NCBI RefSeq assembly: GCF_014837105.1
Contig: NZ_JACSPO010000001.1
Location: 935,662-999,661 of the forward strand
Direction of reading: 5' to 3'
Source of the DNA: Oceanitalea stevensii
GTDB taxonomy: Bacteria; Actinomycetota; Actinomycetes; Actinomycetales; Actinomycetaceae
DNA length: 64,000 nucleotides
Each line of letters opens with the position of its first letter. Position 1 is the first letter of the stretch. Below are positions 54,324-62,957 of this stretch, piece by piece. The position numbers were made by a program, and so were the translations under genes. The notes under the pieces were generated by a model. The model was not told the DNA's origin and did no database searches. It saw nothing but the letters and a program-made list of their open reading frames with translations.

Positions 54324-56185
54324 GGGACTCCCGGGTCGCCGAGGTAGGCGGCGGCCTGGAGACGGAACAGCTCGGCGTACATGCCCTCCCGGGCCATGAG
54401 CTCGTCGTGGGAGCCCGCCTCGACGACCTGTCCCTGGTCGAGGACGTAGATGACGTCGGCGGCACGCACCGAGGAGAAGCGGTGCGAGATGAACACGGCG
54501 GTTCGTCCGGCGAGCACGGAGCGCAGCGAGTCGTACAGGGCGCTCTCCGCGCGGGGGTCGAGGGCCGCGGTGGGCTCGTCGAGGATCATCAGCTGCGCGT
54601 CGCGGTAGAAGGCGCGGGCGATCGCCACCCGCTGCCACTGGCCGCCCGAGAGGTCGCGTCCGCCCTTGAACATCCGGGACAGGATGGTGTCGTAGCCGGC
54701 AGGGAGCGCCTCGAGGAAGTCGGCGGCGCCGGCGCGGCGCGCGGCCTCGTCCACGCGCCCGCCGTCGGGGTCGGCCGTGGCGCGGCCGAAGGCGATGTTC
54801 TCGCGGGCCGTGAAGGCGTACCGGACGAAGTCCTGGAAGATCACGGCGACGCGGTCGCGCACCGAGACCCGCGAGTACGCGCGGGTGTCGCGGCCGTCCC
54901 ACCGCACGGCCCCGGCGCTGGGGTCGTACAGGCCGGCGAGGATCTTGGCGAGCGTCGTCTTGCCCGAGCCGTTCTCCCCCACGAGGGCGACGACCTGCCC
55001 GCGGCGGATGCGCAGGTCCACGCCCCGCAGTGCCTCGGTGGCGCTGCCCGGGTAGCTGAAGCGGACGTCCTCGACCGTGATCTCCCCGAAGGTCGGGGGC
55101 GCCGGGTCCCCCTCCTCCTCGTCGCGCGCCGTGGCCGCGAGGTCCATGAACTGGTCGACGTCGGAGAGGAAGAGCCCGGCCTCGAAGATCGACTGCATGC
55201 CGCGCAGCAGGGCCTGGACCTGTCCCTGGAGCATCCTGATCGCGACGATGGCGGCGCCGGCCTGGGCCACGGACACTGCGCCGCGGCCGATGAGCGTGAC
55301 GAGCACGAGGAGGGTGCCGGTGAGGACAGCGGCGGACCCGAGGTTCCCGACGGTGCTCAGGGCCAGCCGTCGCCGCAGGTGACGCGCGAGGTCGGCGAGG
55401 TACCGGGCGTAGAGCTCGTCGAAGCGTGACCGGAACGGCCCGCCGAGGTCGAAGGCGCGGACCTCCTTGGCCTCGTCCCGCGTGGTGAGGAGGTAGCTGA
55501 GGTAGTAGCGCTGCCGCTGGCGCGGCGTCTGCGCGACCATGAACTGGAACTCGCGCCGGCTCTCGCGCCGGTTGGTGAGGATCATCGGCAGCCCGCCGAG
55601 CAGGAGCAGCGGCAGCAGCACCGGGTGGATGCCCGCGAGGACGGCGCCCACGCCGACCGTCGCGGCCAGGCCGCCGACGATCCCGAGCAGAGCCTGGGTC
55701 ACCTGGAAGGGTCGGCTCGTCGCGCTCGCCTCGACCCGCTGTAGCCGGTCGTAGAAGGAGGCCGACTCGAAGTGGCGCAGGGAGACGGCGGTGGCCGCGT
55801 CCAGGACGTCCTGGTAGGTGCGCCGGGCCACGGACTCACCGAGGAAGCGGCTCATGCTCCCGCGCACCGAGTCGAGCAGCGCGGCCGCGGCCATGAGTCC
55901 CGCGAGGCCGAGCGTCGCGGCGACGAGCACGGTCGGCACGCCGCCGCCCGGACCCAGCTCGAGCACGGCCGAGAGGAAGGACTCGACGACGAGCACCTGG
56001 CCCGCCAGGACGAGCGCCGCGATCACCTGGACGACGAGGAGCCCGACGAACAGCAGCCGTCCGGAGCCCCAGACGAGGCGCGTCGAGCGGCGGACCAGCT
56101 GCCACAGGCGGCCGGCGGAGCGACGCTGGTTGCGGCTCTCGATCTGGAGGTCGAGGGGGTCGAGCGGCTCGGACTCCTCGGTCAT
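54311..56185 (-). CDS. ABC exporter of the lasso cluster
   Basis: A 624-residue half-transporter expected to work as a homodimer, with six helices in the first ~320 residues and an NBD with intact Walker A (GENGSGKTT), signature (LSGGQWQRVAIARAF) and Walker B (LMILDEPTAALD). Lasso clusters usually have such an exporter that also gives immunity. There is no peptidase C39 domain, consistent with separate B2 protease. The ATG at 56185 is 19 bases after the RRE gene's stop, so the two form a minus-strand operon. Confidence 0.9.
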   Translation of the reverse strand: MTEESEPLDPLDLQIESRNQRRSAGRLWQLVRRSTRLVWGSGRLLFVGLLVVQVIAALVLAGQVLVVESFLSAVLELGPGGGVPTVLVAATLGLAGLMAAAALLDSVRGSMSRFLGESVARRTYQDVLDAATAVSLRHFESASFYDRLQRVEASATSRPFQVTQALLGIVGGLAATVGVGAVLAGIHPVLLPLLLLGGLPMILTNRRESRREFQFMVAQTPRQRQRYYLSYLLTTRDEAKEVRAFDLGGPFRSRFDELYARYLADLARHLRRRLALSTVGNLGSAAVLTGTLLVLVTLIGRGAVSVAQAGAAIVAIRMLQGQVQALLRGMQSIFEAGLFLSDVDQFMDLAATARDEEEGDPAPPTFGEITVEDVRFSYPGSATEALRGVDLRIRRGQVVALVGENGSGKTTLAKILAGLYDPSAGAVRWDGRDTRAYSRVSVRDRVAVIFQDFVRYAFTARENIAFGRATADPDGGRVDEAARRAGAADFLEALPAGYDTILSRMFKGGRDLSGGQWQRVAIARAFYRDAQLMILDEPTAALDPRAESALYDSLRSVLAGRTAVFISHRFSSVRAADVIYVLDQGQVVEAGSHDELMAREGMYAELFRLQAAAYLGDPGVPQAR

Positions 56186-56204
56186 CGCCCGGCCTCGCGG
56201 CTGG

Positions 56205-56456
56205 TCACCGCAGCAGCCCCTTGGCGGCGAGGTCGGCGGCGAAGGCCGCCGCGTCCGCCTCGGCCGTCGCACGGTCGATCCCGTACTCCGCGACGAGCGC
56301 GTCGGCGAGGTCCTCGACGGACCGCTCCTCGGTGAGCAGCTTGGCCAGGTGGGCGCCGGCCACGTTCGTCGTGAGGTAGACCGAGCGCGCGGTGTCGAGG
56401 ATGACCAGCTCGTCGTCGATCTCCTGCCAGGTGATGCCCTCGCTGCGCAGCTGCAC
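56205..56456 (-). CDS. PqqD-like RRE protein (lasso B1)
   Basis: An 83-residue protein of the PqqD/RiPP recognition element fold: a beta-rich N-terminus with WQEIDDELVILDTARSVYL, then helices with LAKLLTEE and DLADALVAEYG. It binds the YxxP leader and brings precursor to B2 and the cyclase. GTG 56456 is 5 bases after AGGGAG; GTG 56462 in the same frame is an alternative with poor spacing. It heads the minus-strand pair with the exporter. Confidence 0.85.
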   Translation of the reverse strand: MQLRSEGITWQEIDDELVILDTARSVYLTTNVAGAHLAKLLTEERSVEDLADALVAEYGIDRATAEADAAAFAADLAAKGLLR

Positions 56457-56596
56457 GTGCACTCCCTCTCGAGTCCTCCGGCCGCTGTCGCGCGCCCGGG
56501 ACCGCGCGGGCGCGGCGACGCGGCCCGGCAGTCGTGGTGAGCGTACTGCCGGGGTCGGCCGCGTCACGGGGGCGGGGCGGACGATCGTGGGTGCAC

Positions 56597-56634
56597 GCGA
56601 GGCCCCACACCCGGGTGAGGGTGAGGGGCCTCGC
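56597..56634. terminator. Terminator at the rplQ side of the cluster
   Basis: 10-bp perfect arms (56597-56606 and 56625-56634) with an 18-base loop, in the 240-base gap between the B1 start and the rplQ stop. It should insulate the ribosomal operon from the cluster. No gene is in the rest of the gap. Confidence 0.75.
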
Positions 56635-56696
56635 GACTCGTCGGGGTGACCTTGTGGGTTCCCCGAGCAGGTGGACCGGCTCGCGCCGGTCGTCAG

Positions 56697-57314
56697 TCAG
56701 CCGCGCGGGTTGGCGTGCCCCGTGGGGGACTCGTCGGCCCGCGCGTCGGTGGCGGCGTCGGTGGCAGCCTGGGCGGAGGACTCGGCGGCGGCCTGCTGGG
56801 CCTCCTGCGTCTCCTCGGCCTTGGCGTCCTCGACGGCGTCGGCGGCCTCGTCGGAGACCGTGGTCTCGGGGGCCTCGACGGCGGGCGTCGTGGCCTCCTT
56901 CGCGGCGCGCTCGACGGCCTTCTCGGCCTCACGGACGGTGGCCTGCTTGGGGCTCACCGGCTCCATGACGAGCTCGATGACGGCCATGGGGGCGTTGTCG
57001 CCCTTGCGGGGGGCCGTCTTGGTGATCCGGGTGTAGCCACCCTGACGCTCGGCCATGGCCGGCGCGATCTCCGCGAACAGGTCGTGCACGACGCCCTTGT
57101 CACGGATCGTGGCCATCACCTTGCGGCGGGCGTGCAGGTCGCCACGCTTGCCGAGGGTGATGAGCTTCTCGACGACCGGGCGCAGGCGCTTGGCGCGGTG
57201 CTCCGTCGTCGTGATCGAGCGGTGCTCGAGCAGCGCCGTGGCGAGGTTCGCAAGCATGTGACGCTCGTGGGCGGGGCTGCCACCAAGACGGGGGCCCTTA
57301 GCGGGAGTGGGCAT
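56697..57314 (-). CDS. rplQ: Ribosomal protein L17
   Basis: A 205-residue L17: [43 protein letters not shown] is the conserved core (quoted in parts, [14 protein letters not shown] and [11 protein letters not shown]), and the last ~80 residues form an Ala/Glu/Asp-rich tail longer than in most bacteria. It is the last gene of the infA-rplQ operon, directly before the cluster. Confidence 0.96.
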   Translation of the reverse strand: MPTPAKGPRLGGSPAHERHMLANLATALLEHRSITTTEHRAKRLRPVVEKLITLGKRGDLHARRKVMATIRDKGVVHDLFAEIAPAMAERQGGYTRITKTAPRKGDNAPMAVIELVMEPVSPKQATVREAEKAVERAAKEATTPAVEAPETTVSDEAADAVEDAKAEETQEAQQAAAESSAQAATDAATDARADESPTGHANPRG

Positions 57315-57344
57315 GATCTCTCCTGTTGTGAATCGTTGGTGGCG

Positions 57345-58361
57345 TCAGTCGCGCGCGTCGTCGCTGAACTCGACGTCGCCCTCGTAGTCCGACTCGTCGT
57401 CGACCTGCGAGATGTCGAAGTCGACCGGGCTGTCCTTGAGACCGAGACCGAGAGCAGCAAGCTTCTCGCGGATCTCGCCGATCGACTTGGAACCGAAGTT
57501 ACGGATGTCGAGCAGGTCGGCCTCGCTGCGGGCCACGAGCTCGCCCACCGAGTGGATGCCCTCGCGCTTGAGGCAGTTGTACGAGCGCGACTGCAGCCCG
57601 AGCTCCTCGATCGGGAGTGCGAGGTCCGCGGCCAGGGCGGCGTCGGTCGGCGAGGGGCCGATCTCGATGCCCTCGGCCTCGACGTTGAGCTCCCGGGCCA
57701 GGCCGAAGAGCTCGACGAGCGTCTTGCCGGCGGAGGCGAGCGCGTCGCGCGGGGTGATCGCGTTCTTCGTCTCGACGTCGACGACGAGGCGGTCGAAGTC
57801 GGTGCGCTGCTCCACACGGGTGGCCTCGACCTTGTAGGTCACCTTGAGGACCGGGGAGTAGATCGAGTCGACCGGCACGCGGCCGATCTCCGAGTCGAAG
57901 CTCTTGTTCTGGCTCGCCGAGACGTAGCCGCGGCCACGCTCGACGGTCAGCTCGACCTCGAGCTTGCCCTTGGCGTTGATGGTCGCCAGGTGCAGGTCGG
58001 GGTTGTGGACCTCGACGCCGGCCGGCGGGGTGATGTCACCGGCGGTGACGACGCCCGGGCCCTGCTTGCGCAGGTACATGACCACGGGCTCGTCGTGCTC
58101 CGAGGAGACGACGATGCCCTTGACGTTGAGGATGATCTCGGTGACGTCCTCCTTCACGCCCGGGACGGTCGTGAACTCGTGGAGGACACCATCGATCCGG
58201 ATGCTCGTGACGGCAGCACCGGGGATCGAGGAGAGCAGGGTGCGACGCAGGGAGTTGCCGAGGGTGTAGCCGAAGCCGGGCTCGAGCGGCTCGATGGCGA
58301 ACCGGGAGCGCTGAGGGCTGACGACCTCTTCGGTCAGGGTGGGGCGCTGTGCGATGAGCAC
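57345..58361 (-). CDS. rpoA: RNA polymerase alpha subunit
   Basis: A 338-residue alpha subunit: the N-terminal dimer domain starts [13 protein letters not shown]-like with [22 protein letters not shown], and the C-terminal DNA-contact domain has [19 protein letters not shown] and [15 protein letters not shown]. The C-terminus is an acidic tail. It is preceded by GAAAGGAAC and separated from rpsK by 140 bases that contain a hairpin; rpsD is not between them. Confidence 0.97.
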   Translation of the reverse strand: MLIAQRPTLTEEVVSPQRSRFAIEPLEPGFGYTLGNSLRRTLLSSIPGAAVTSIRIDGVLHEFTTVPGVKEDVTEIILNVKGIVVSSEHDEPVVMYLRKQGPGVVTAGDITPPAGVEVHNPDLHLATINAKGKLEVELTVERGRGYVSASQNKSFDSEIGRVPVDSIYSPVLKVTYKVEATRVEQRTDFDRLVVDVETKNAITPRDALASAGKTLVELFGLARELNVEAEGIEIGPSPTDAALAADLALPIEELGLQSRSYNCLKREGIHSVGELVARSEADLLDIRNFGSKSIGEIREKLAALGLGLKDSPVDFDISQVDDESDYEGDVEFSDDARD

Positions 58362-58462
58362 GATGTGTTCCTTTCAGCAGGCATCCGCTATATGACGCCG
58401 TGCAGGGCACCCGCCGGGCATCGGTCCGGCCGGCGGGAGGGTGAGACGGAGCCTCACGTGCT

Positions 58463-58495
58463 GCCGCACGCCGCCCCGTGGGGGCGGCGTGCGGC
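58463..58495. terminator. Hairpin between rpsK and rpoA
   Basis: Perfect 15-bp arms (58463-58477 and 58481-58495) with a 3-base loop, 8 bases past the rpsK stop. It may stop or attenuate the ribosomal transcript before rpoA. Confidence 0.7.
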
Positions 58496-58502
58496 GTGAG
58501 AC

Positions 58503-58910
58503 TCAGACGCGGCGGCGCTTGGGCGGACGGCAGCCGTTGTGGGCCTGGGGGGTGACGTCCTGGATCGAGCCCACCTCGAGGCCGGCGGCCGTGAGGGAGC
58601 GGATCGCGGTCTCACGGCCGGAGCCGGGACCCTTGACGAAGACGTCGACCTTCTTCATGCCGTGCTCCTGGGCGCGGCGAGCCGCGGCCTCGGCAGCCAT
58701 CTGGGCGGCGAAGGGCGTCGACTTGCGCGAGCCCTTGAAGCCGACCTGGCCCGAGGAGGCCCAGGCGATGACGGCGCCGTTGGGGTCGGTGAGCGTGACG
58801 ATCGTGTTGTTGAACGTGCTCTTGATGTACGCGTGACCGTGCGTGACGTTCTTGCGCTGATTCCGGCGCGGCTTGCGGGCCGTGGACGCCGAGCGGGTCT
58901 TGGGGGGCAT
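58503..58910 (-). CDS. rpsK: Ribosomal protein S11
   Basis: A 135-residue S11 with a basic N-terminus, [40 protein letters not shown] and [13 protein letters not shown]; it ends [11 protein letters not shown], the usual C-terminus near mRNA. The neighbour order rpsM-rpsK is standard. Confidence 0.97.
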   Translation of the reverse strand: MPPKTRSASTARKPRRNQRKNVTHGHAYIKSTFNNTIVTLTDPNGAVIAWASSGQVGFKGSRKSTPFAAQMAAEAAARRAQEHGMKKVDVFVKGPGSGRETAIRSLTAAGLEVGSIQDVTPQAHNGCRPPKRRRV

Positions 58911-58983
58911 GCGGTGCTTCTCTCCTGGTCGTCGGACCGGTGGCAGTCGGCGCGGTGAGCGCCGGGACGTGCGACCGGACTAC

Positions 58984-59358
58984 TTAGCGGGCCTTCTTCT
59001 TGCCGGCCACGGTGCGCTTGGGGCCCTTGCGGGTACGCGCGTTGGTCTTCGTGCGCTGGCCGCGGACGGGCAGTCCACGACGGTGACGCAGGCCCTGGTA
59101 GGAACCGATCTCCACCTTGCGGCGGATGTCGGCCTGGACCTCACGGCGCAGGTCTCCTTCGACCTTGAAGCTGCCCTCGATGTAGTCACGGAGAGCGACC
59201 AGGTCGCTGTCGGTCATGTCCTTGACGCGAAGGTCGGGGCTGACGCCCGTCGCCTCGAGCGCCTGCTTGGCGCGGGTGCGCCCGACGCCGTAGATGTAGG
59301 TGAGCGCGATCTCGAGCCGCTTTTCGCGGGGGAGGTCGACGCCGACGAGTCGTGCCAA
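58984..59358 (-). CDS. rpsM: Ribosomal protein S13
   Basis: A 124-residue S13 that starts at TTG 59358 with [16 protein letters not shown], the family N-terminus; AAGGAGC lies at the right distance. The longer frame to 59397 is upstream leader. C-terminus is basic ([13 protein letters not shown]). The 137 bases before it contain three short successive hairpins (from 59401 to about 59455) that may regulate it. Confidence 0.96.
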   Translation of the reverse strand: MARLVGVDLPREKRLEIALTYIYGVGRTRAKQALEATGVSPDLRVKDMTDSDLVALRDYIEGSFKVEGDLRREVQADIRRKVEIGSYQGLRHRRGLPVRGQRTKTNARTRKGPKRTVAGKKKAR

Positions 59359-59495
59359 CTTGTGCTCCTTGTGCTGCTCGGAGGTCTCCCGCACCACCCT
59401 CCCGTCCGAGCTGGACGGGCCTCGGCCTCCGAGCCGAGGGTTGCTCCCGTGGGAGCTAGCGGTGCGTTTGGCGGCAGGACGCCGCCGTCGTCAGA

Positions 59496-59609
59496 TCAGC
59501 CCTGACGCTGCTTGTGACGAAGGTTGGTGCAGATCACCATCACGCGGCCGTGACGACGGATGACCTTGCAGTTGTCGCAGATCTTCTTGACGCTGGGCTT
59601 GACCTTCAT
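59496..59609 (-). CDS. rpmJ: Ribosomal protein L36
   Basis: A 37-residue L36, [20 protein letters not shown] followed by [17 protein letters not shown]. Cys11 and Cys14 (CDNC), with Cys27 and His32, are the zinc ligands of the four-ligand form. ATG 59609 follows AGGAATGCC. It is placed between infA and rpsM as usual. Confidence 0.97.
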   Translation of the reverse strand: MKVKPSVKKICDNCKVIRRHGRVMVICTNLRHKQRQG

Positions 59610-59667
59610 GGCATTCCTCCGCCGCCGCGCCGGCGCACTGGGCACCGCGACGGCGATTGTCGAGTGG

Positions 59668-59889
59668 TTACTTGTAGCGGTAGACGATGCGACCCCGGGT
59701 GAGGTCGTACGGGCTCAGCTCAACGACGACCCGGTCCTCAGGGAGGATCCGGATGTAGTTCTGACGCATCTTGCCCGAGATGTGTGCGAGCACCTTGTGG
59801 CCGTTGCTCAGCTCCACCCGGAACATCGCGTTGGGCAGCGCTTCGACAACGCTGCCCTCGATCTCGATGACGCCGTCCTTCTTCGCCAT
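59668..59889 (-). CDS. infA: Translation initiation factor IF-1
   Basis: A 73-residue OB-fold factor: [39 protein letters not shown] and the end GRIVYRYK. It blocks the A site during initiation. It is the first gene of the infA-rpmJ-rpsM-rpsK-rpoA-rplQ unit; GAAGAGTTAGCGGAGGATAT precedes it. A possible -10 TATGAT is at 60023-60018 on the minus strand. Confidence 0.97.
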   Translation of the reverse strand: MAKKDGVIEIEGSVVEALPNAMFRVELSNGHKVLAHISGKMRQNYIRILPEDRVVVELSPYDLTRGRIVYRYK

Positions 59890-60219
59890 ATCCTCCGCTA
59901 ACTCTTCTCTCCTGCATGGCCGCCGACGTCTCGCGACGCCGGCGGGGCGTACCGTGGAACACGCCCGTCCCCCAAGTTCCAGGCAGGGAAGTGGCAGGCA
60001 CGCTCGTCCAGCGCTCCATCATACGACATCGCGCCTGCACCCGCGTGCATGACCTCCCTCACAGGGGGTGCACGGGCGGGGCCGTCCGAGGACGGCCCCG
60101 CCCGGCTGGGGAGGTGTGTCGCGCGGCTCGCCCCCGGGACCGATCACAAGCACCGGGGATTCGCGCGACCCTGCCTCACCCTGGACCCCGGCCGGCCGGG
60201 CAGAGCCGGCCGGGGTGGT
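59890..60219. other. Intergenic region upstream of infA
   Basis: 330 bases without a gene. It holds a possible infA -10 box (60018-60023), a 15-bp inverted repeat (60073-60087 and 60090-60104), and an 11-bp-stem terminator for the surface-protein operon (60186-60196 and 60205-60215, 8-base loop). The ORFs drawn across it are Arg/Pro-rich shadows. Confidence 0.6.
60186..60215. terminator. Terminator of the surface-protein operon
   Basis: Perfect 11-bp arms 60186-60196 and 60205-60215 directly after the last stop of the operon (minus strand). Confidence 0.75.
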
Positions 60220-60984
60220 CTAGTGGCCGGGTGGCTGCCCGGCGGCTGCGGTCCGGCGGCGGGCGAGGAGCGCGAGGCCCGCACCGAGGGCGGCGGCGAG
60301 TCCGGCGAGGGCGACGATCCGCCCGACGTCGGCACCCGTGTCCTGCAGCCGCCCCGTGCTCGAGCCGGCCGCCGGCGGTACGTCGACCTCGGACAGGCCG
60401 TGGGTCTCGGTCGGGACCGGCAGCGGCTCCACCCCGGACTCCGGGGGGAGCTCGGCGCCGATCTCGAGGAGGACGTCGAAGGAGGCGCTGCGCGGGGCGA
60501 CGTTGGCACGGTTCCCCGAGGTCGCCCCGACGGGCAGCTCGTAGCCCACCGTGAGGGGCACCTCCCGGCCCTTGGCCAGCTCGACCTCCAGGACGGGGGT
60601 CGTGCCGTTGGCGTCGAGCTCGGCGAAGGACGCCGAGCCGCCGGGCCAGCGCAGGACGAGGTCGTCGTAGAAGCTGCCCTCGTCCTCCCCGCTCGCGTGG
60701 TGCACGTCGGGCGCCGCGGGGTCGAGGACGTCGACGTTGACGATGCTGGCACGCAGCGTGCCCGTCGCCGGGCCGTCGTTGCGCACGAGCACGGTCCGGC
60801 TGGCGGAGTCGCCCGGCACCGTGACCGGCGTCCCGAGGAAGCTCTCGGTCGTCACGCCGGTGTACGTGGTGCCGTCCCACGACAGGTGGATGGACTCGTC
60901 GTAGGGCACGGCTGCGTGCGCGCTGCCCGCGCCGAGCCCGACGGCGACTGCTGCCGCGGCGACGGTGCTGAGTACTCGGCTCAC
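60220..60984 (-). CDS. Exported protein with an LQDTG sorting signal
   Basis: A 254-residue secreted protein: N-terminal signal peptide ending SAHAAV, a beta-rich domain of about 190 residues with VLVRNDGPATGTL, and a C-terminal sorting-like signal LQDTG (residues 213-217), a hydrophobic helix IVALAGLAAALGAGLALLA and an RRR tail. LQDTG is an LPxTG variant, so sortase anchoring is likely; no sortase is in the window. GTG 60984 overlaps the preceding gene's stop (GTGA). Confidence 0.82.
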   Translation of the reverse strand: MSRVLSTVAAAAVAVGLGAGSAHAAVPYDESIHLSWDGTTYTGVTTESFLGTPVTVPGDSASRTVLVRNDGPATGTLRASIVNVDVLDPAAPDVHHASGEDEGSFYDDLVLRWPGGSASFAELDANGTTPVLEVELAKGREVPLTVGYELPVGATSGNRANVAPRSASFDVLLEIGAELPPESGVEPLPVPTETHGLSEVDVPPAAGSSTGRLQDTGADVGRIVALAGLAAALGAGLALLARRRTAAAGQPPGH

Positions 60985-61682
60985 GGCTGCTCCCCGGGAC
61001 GGAAGGTGGTGGAGGTGAAGGTGATGGTGTGGACGGGCTCGGCGGCCGGGTCGTGCCGGGCGACGACGGTGGCGTCCCACGTGTCCTCCGCCCGGACCTC
61101 GGTACCTTCGGGCGCACGTGCCGTGACGCCGGCGGTGTTGGCGTACTCGCCGACCTCCGGGGCGCCGTCGTAGGCGGCGTACAGGCACCAGAACTCGGCA
61201 ACCGGGTCGGTGCTCTCGGAGTACGTGCTCGGGACGGGGGTGGACTCGTAGCCGCTCGGCTCGGGGACGCTCTCCGGGGAGAGCACCTCGATGCGGCAGT
61301 CACCCGGCGAGTCGACGGCGAAGAGCGTCGGGCGCGCGGCGCCGAACACACCGCTCCCCCAGTCCGCCGGCGGGGTGACGACGTAGTGCAGGCCCTTGTT
61401 GCCCTGGCTGAGGGAGTCGACCTGGACGGCGACGGCGATCTCGCCGTCGCTGACGAGCCGGGCGGCCTCCTGCGGGCCGACCGAGTACACCGCGCTGCCG
61501 GTCGGCGCCGGCTCGGTGGCGCCGGGGGCCCCGACGGCGAAGGACTGGTAGCCGGCGGCGACGCTGCCGCCGAGCTCGGCCGAGTCGCTCCACAGGGCGA
61601 GGGAGACCCCGCCGATGCCGAGGCAGGCACCGGTGAGGCCGGCGACAGCGGCGGTGACCGTCGTGCGGCGTGTCGTGGTCAT
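60981..61682 (-). CDS. SipW-type signal peptide protein (larger subunit-like)
   Basis: A 233-residue protein with a SipW-type signal region: TTTRRTTVTAAVAGLTG then LGIGGVSLALWSDSAELGG, the pattern found in TasA/camelysin-type exported proteins. The rest is beta-rich with two Cys and no anchor. It may be a fibre-like or surface structural subunit. ATG 61682 overlaps the upstream stop (ATGA). Confidence 0.8.
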   Translation of the reverse strand: MTTTRRTTVTAAVAGLTGACLGIGGVSLALWSDSAELGGSVAAGYQSFAVGAPGATEPAPTGSAVYSVGPQEAARLVSDGEIAVAVQVDSLSQGNKGLHYVVTPPADWGSGVFGAARPTLFAVDSPGDCRIEVLSPESVPEPSGYESTPVPSTYSESTDPVAEFWCLYAAYDGAPEVGEYANTAGVTARAPEGTEVRAEDTWDATVVARHDPAAEPVHTITFTSTTFRPGEQP

Positions 61683-62296
61683 GAGGTGAAGCCCTCTCCG
61701 GTGCGGACCTGCTCGAGGTCGACGACGACGGTTCCCAGGTCCGTGAGCTGGGCGGCCGCGTCCGCCCCGACGCGGTCGCCCGTGCCCCGGCCCAGGGTGA
61801 GGGCGACCTCGACGGTGAGGACGCGACCGTCGTCGTCGAGGGTGACCAGCCGCTCCTCACCGAGCGGGACGCCCGAGACGAGGGGGTCGCCCGCCTCGTC
61901 CAGCACCGCGTAGGTGGCGGTGACGCCGTCGGGAAGGGCGGGTTCCCGCTCCCAGCCGACGGTGAGCCGGCCGCGCAGGTTGTCACCCTCGAGCTCGGTG
62001 CTGAGCTGCTGGCTCATGAGGAGCGAGTCACCGGGGCGGGCGAGGAAGGTGTCCGGGTCGACGCGCCGCGGCGTGCCGGGCACGTCCACCGAGGTCTCGT
62101 GCCACACCGTCCCACCGACCGTGTCGATGTGGAGGTTGCCGGCGGTGATGGTGCCCAGGGGCATGTCTGCGGCAGCGTGCCAGAGGGCGACGGTGCCGCC
62201 CGCGCCGGTGGCGCCCGCGAGGAGCGCGGCACCGGCGACGAGAGGAAGGGACCCGCGGCGCCGGCGAGCCCGGCGGGGGGTGGGACGAGTGGTCAC
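61679..62296 (-). CDS. SipW-type signal peptide protein
   Basis: A 205-residue protein with a basic N-terminus (RRARRRR), a hydrophobic segment and GGTVALWHAAADMP, a SipW-type cleavage region with the typical GxLxxxxxG of the following strand (GTITAGNLHID). The rest is a beta-sandwich-like domain similar in length to TasA homologues. Translationally coupled to the signal peptidase (ATGA) and to the next gene. Confidence 0.8.
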   Translation of the reverse strand: MTTRPTPRRARRRRGSLPLVAGAALLAGATGAGGTVALWHAAADMPLGTITAGNLHIDTVGGTVWHETSVDVPGTPRRVDPDTFLARPGDSLLMSQQLSTELEGDNLRGRLTVGWEREPALPDGVTATYAVLDEAGDPLVSGVPLGEERLVTLDDDGRVLTVEVALTLGRGTGDRVGADAAAQLTDLGTVVVDLEQVRTGEGFTS

Positions 62297-62880
62297 GACT
62301 CTCCTGTGGTGATCTGCCCGGGGCCGCGACGGCGGCCGGCACGGGAGTCTGCGATGACGAGGTAGCTGCCGTACCCGATGAGGAGGCAGGCGACGGCGGT
62401 GACGACGATGCCGCGGTTGGGTCCGACCGCGTCGGAGAGGTGACCGACGTAGGGGACGTGGTAGACGACCCGTCCCATGACCTGCTCGGCCGCGACGGGG
62501 TCGTCGTCGGCACCGTTCGCGTCGCCGCGGGTGATGTAGGCGGTCTCGGCGCCCAGGCTGACGCCGACGACGCGGTGGGTGATCAGCGTGGGGTCCCCGG
62601 TGACGGGCTGGAAGGTGACGACGTCACCGACCTCGTACCGCTCCTGCGGGACCGACACGACCATGTCGCCCGGCGAGTAGGTCGGCTCCATGGAGCCGGT
62701 GAGCACCGTCAGCGCCGCACCGCCCAGCACGCGGGGGACGACGGCGACGGCGGCAGCGAGGAGGAGCAGTGCAACGAGCAGGACGGCGGTCGTCCCGGTG
62801 AGGACCGCCCGCCAGAAGGTGCCCGTGGGCGCCTCGGCAGGTGCCGGCGTCGTGCCGGGGGCTGCGACGGTCGTGGCCAT
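62293..62880 (-). CDS. SipW/ER-type signal peptidase I
   Basis: A 195-residue S26B signal peptidase with two transmembrane segments (about 25-50 and 160-180). The active-site Ser63 is in TGSMEPTYSPGD, and the general-base position holds His102 in ITHRVVGV, with Asp120 in RGDANGADDD, as in the SipW and eukaryotic type rather than the Ser-Lys type. It is expected to process the three proteins of this operon that have alternative signals. It overlaps the next gene by 4 bases. Confidence 0.9.
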   Translation of the reverse strand: MATTVAAPGTTPAPAEAPTGTFWRAVLTGTTAVLLVALLLLAAAVAVVPRVLGGAALTVLTGSMEPTYSPGDMVVSVPQERYEVGDVVTFQPVTGDPTLITHRVVGVSLGAETAYITRGDANGADDDPVAAEQVMGRVVYHVPYVGHLSDAVGPNRGIVVTAVACLLIGYGSYLVIADSRAGRRRGPGQITTGES

Positions 62881-62957
62881 GGTGCTCCTTCCTCTGCTGG
62901 TCGGGTGGGGGTGGGTGGGGGCCCGCCGGGGGGTGCGTGCCCCCACCCGGGGGGCGC

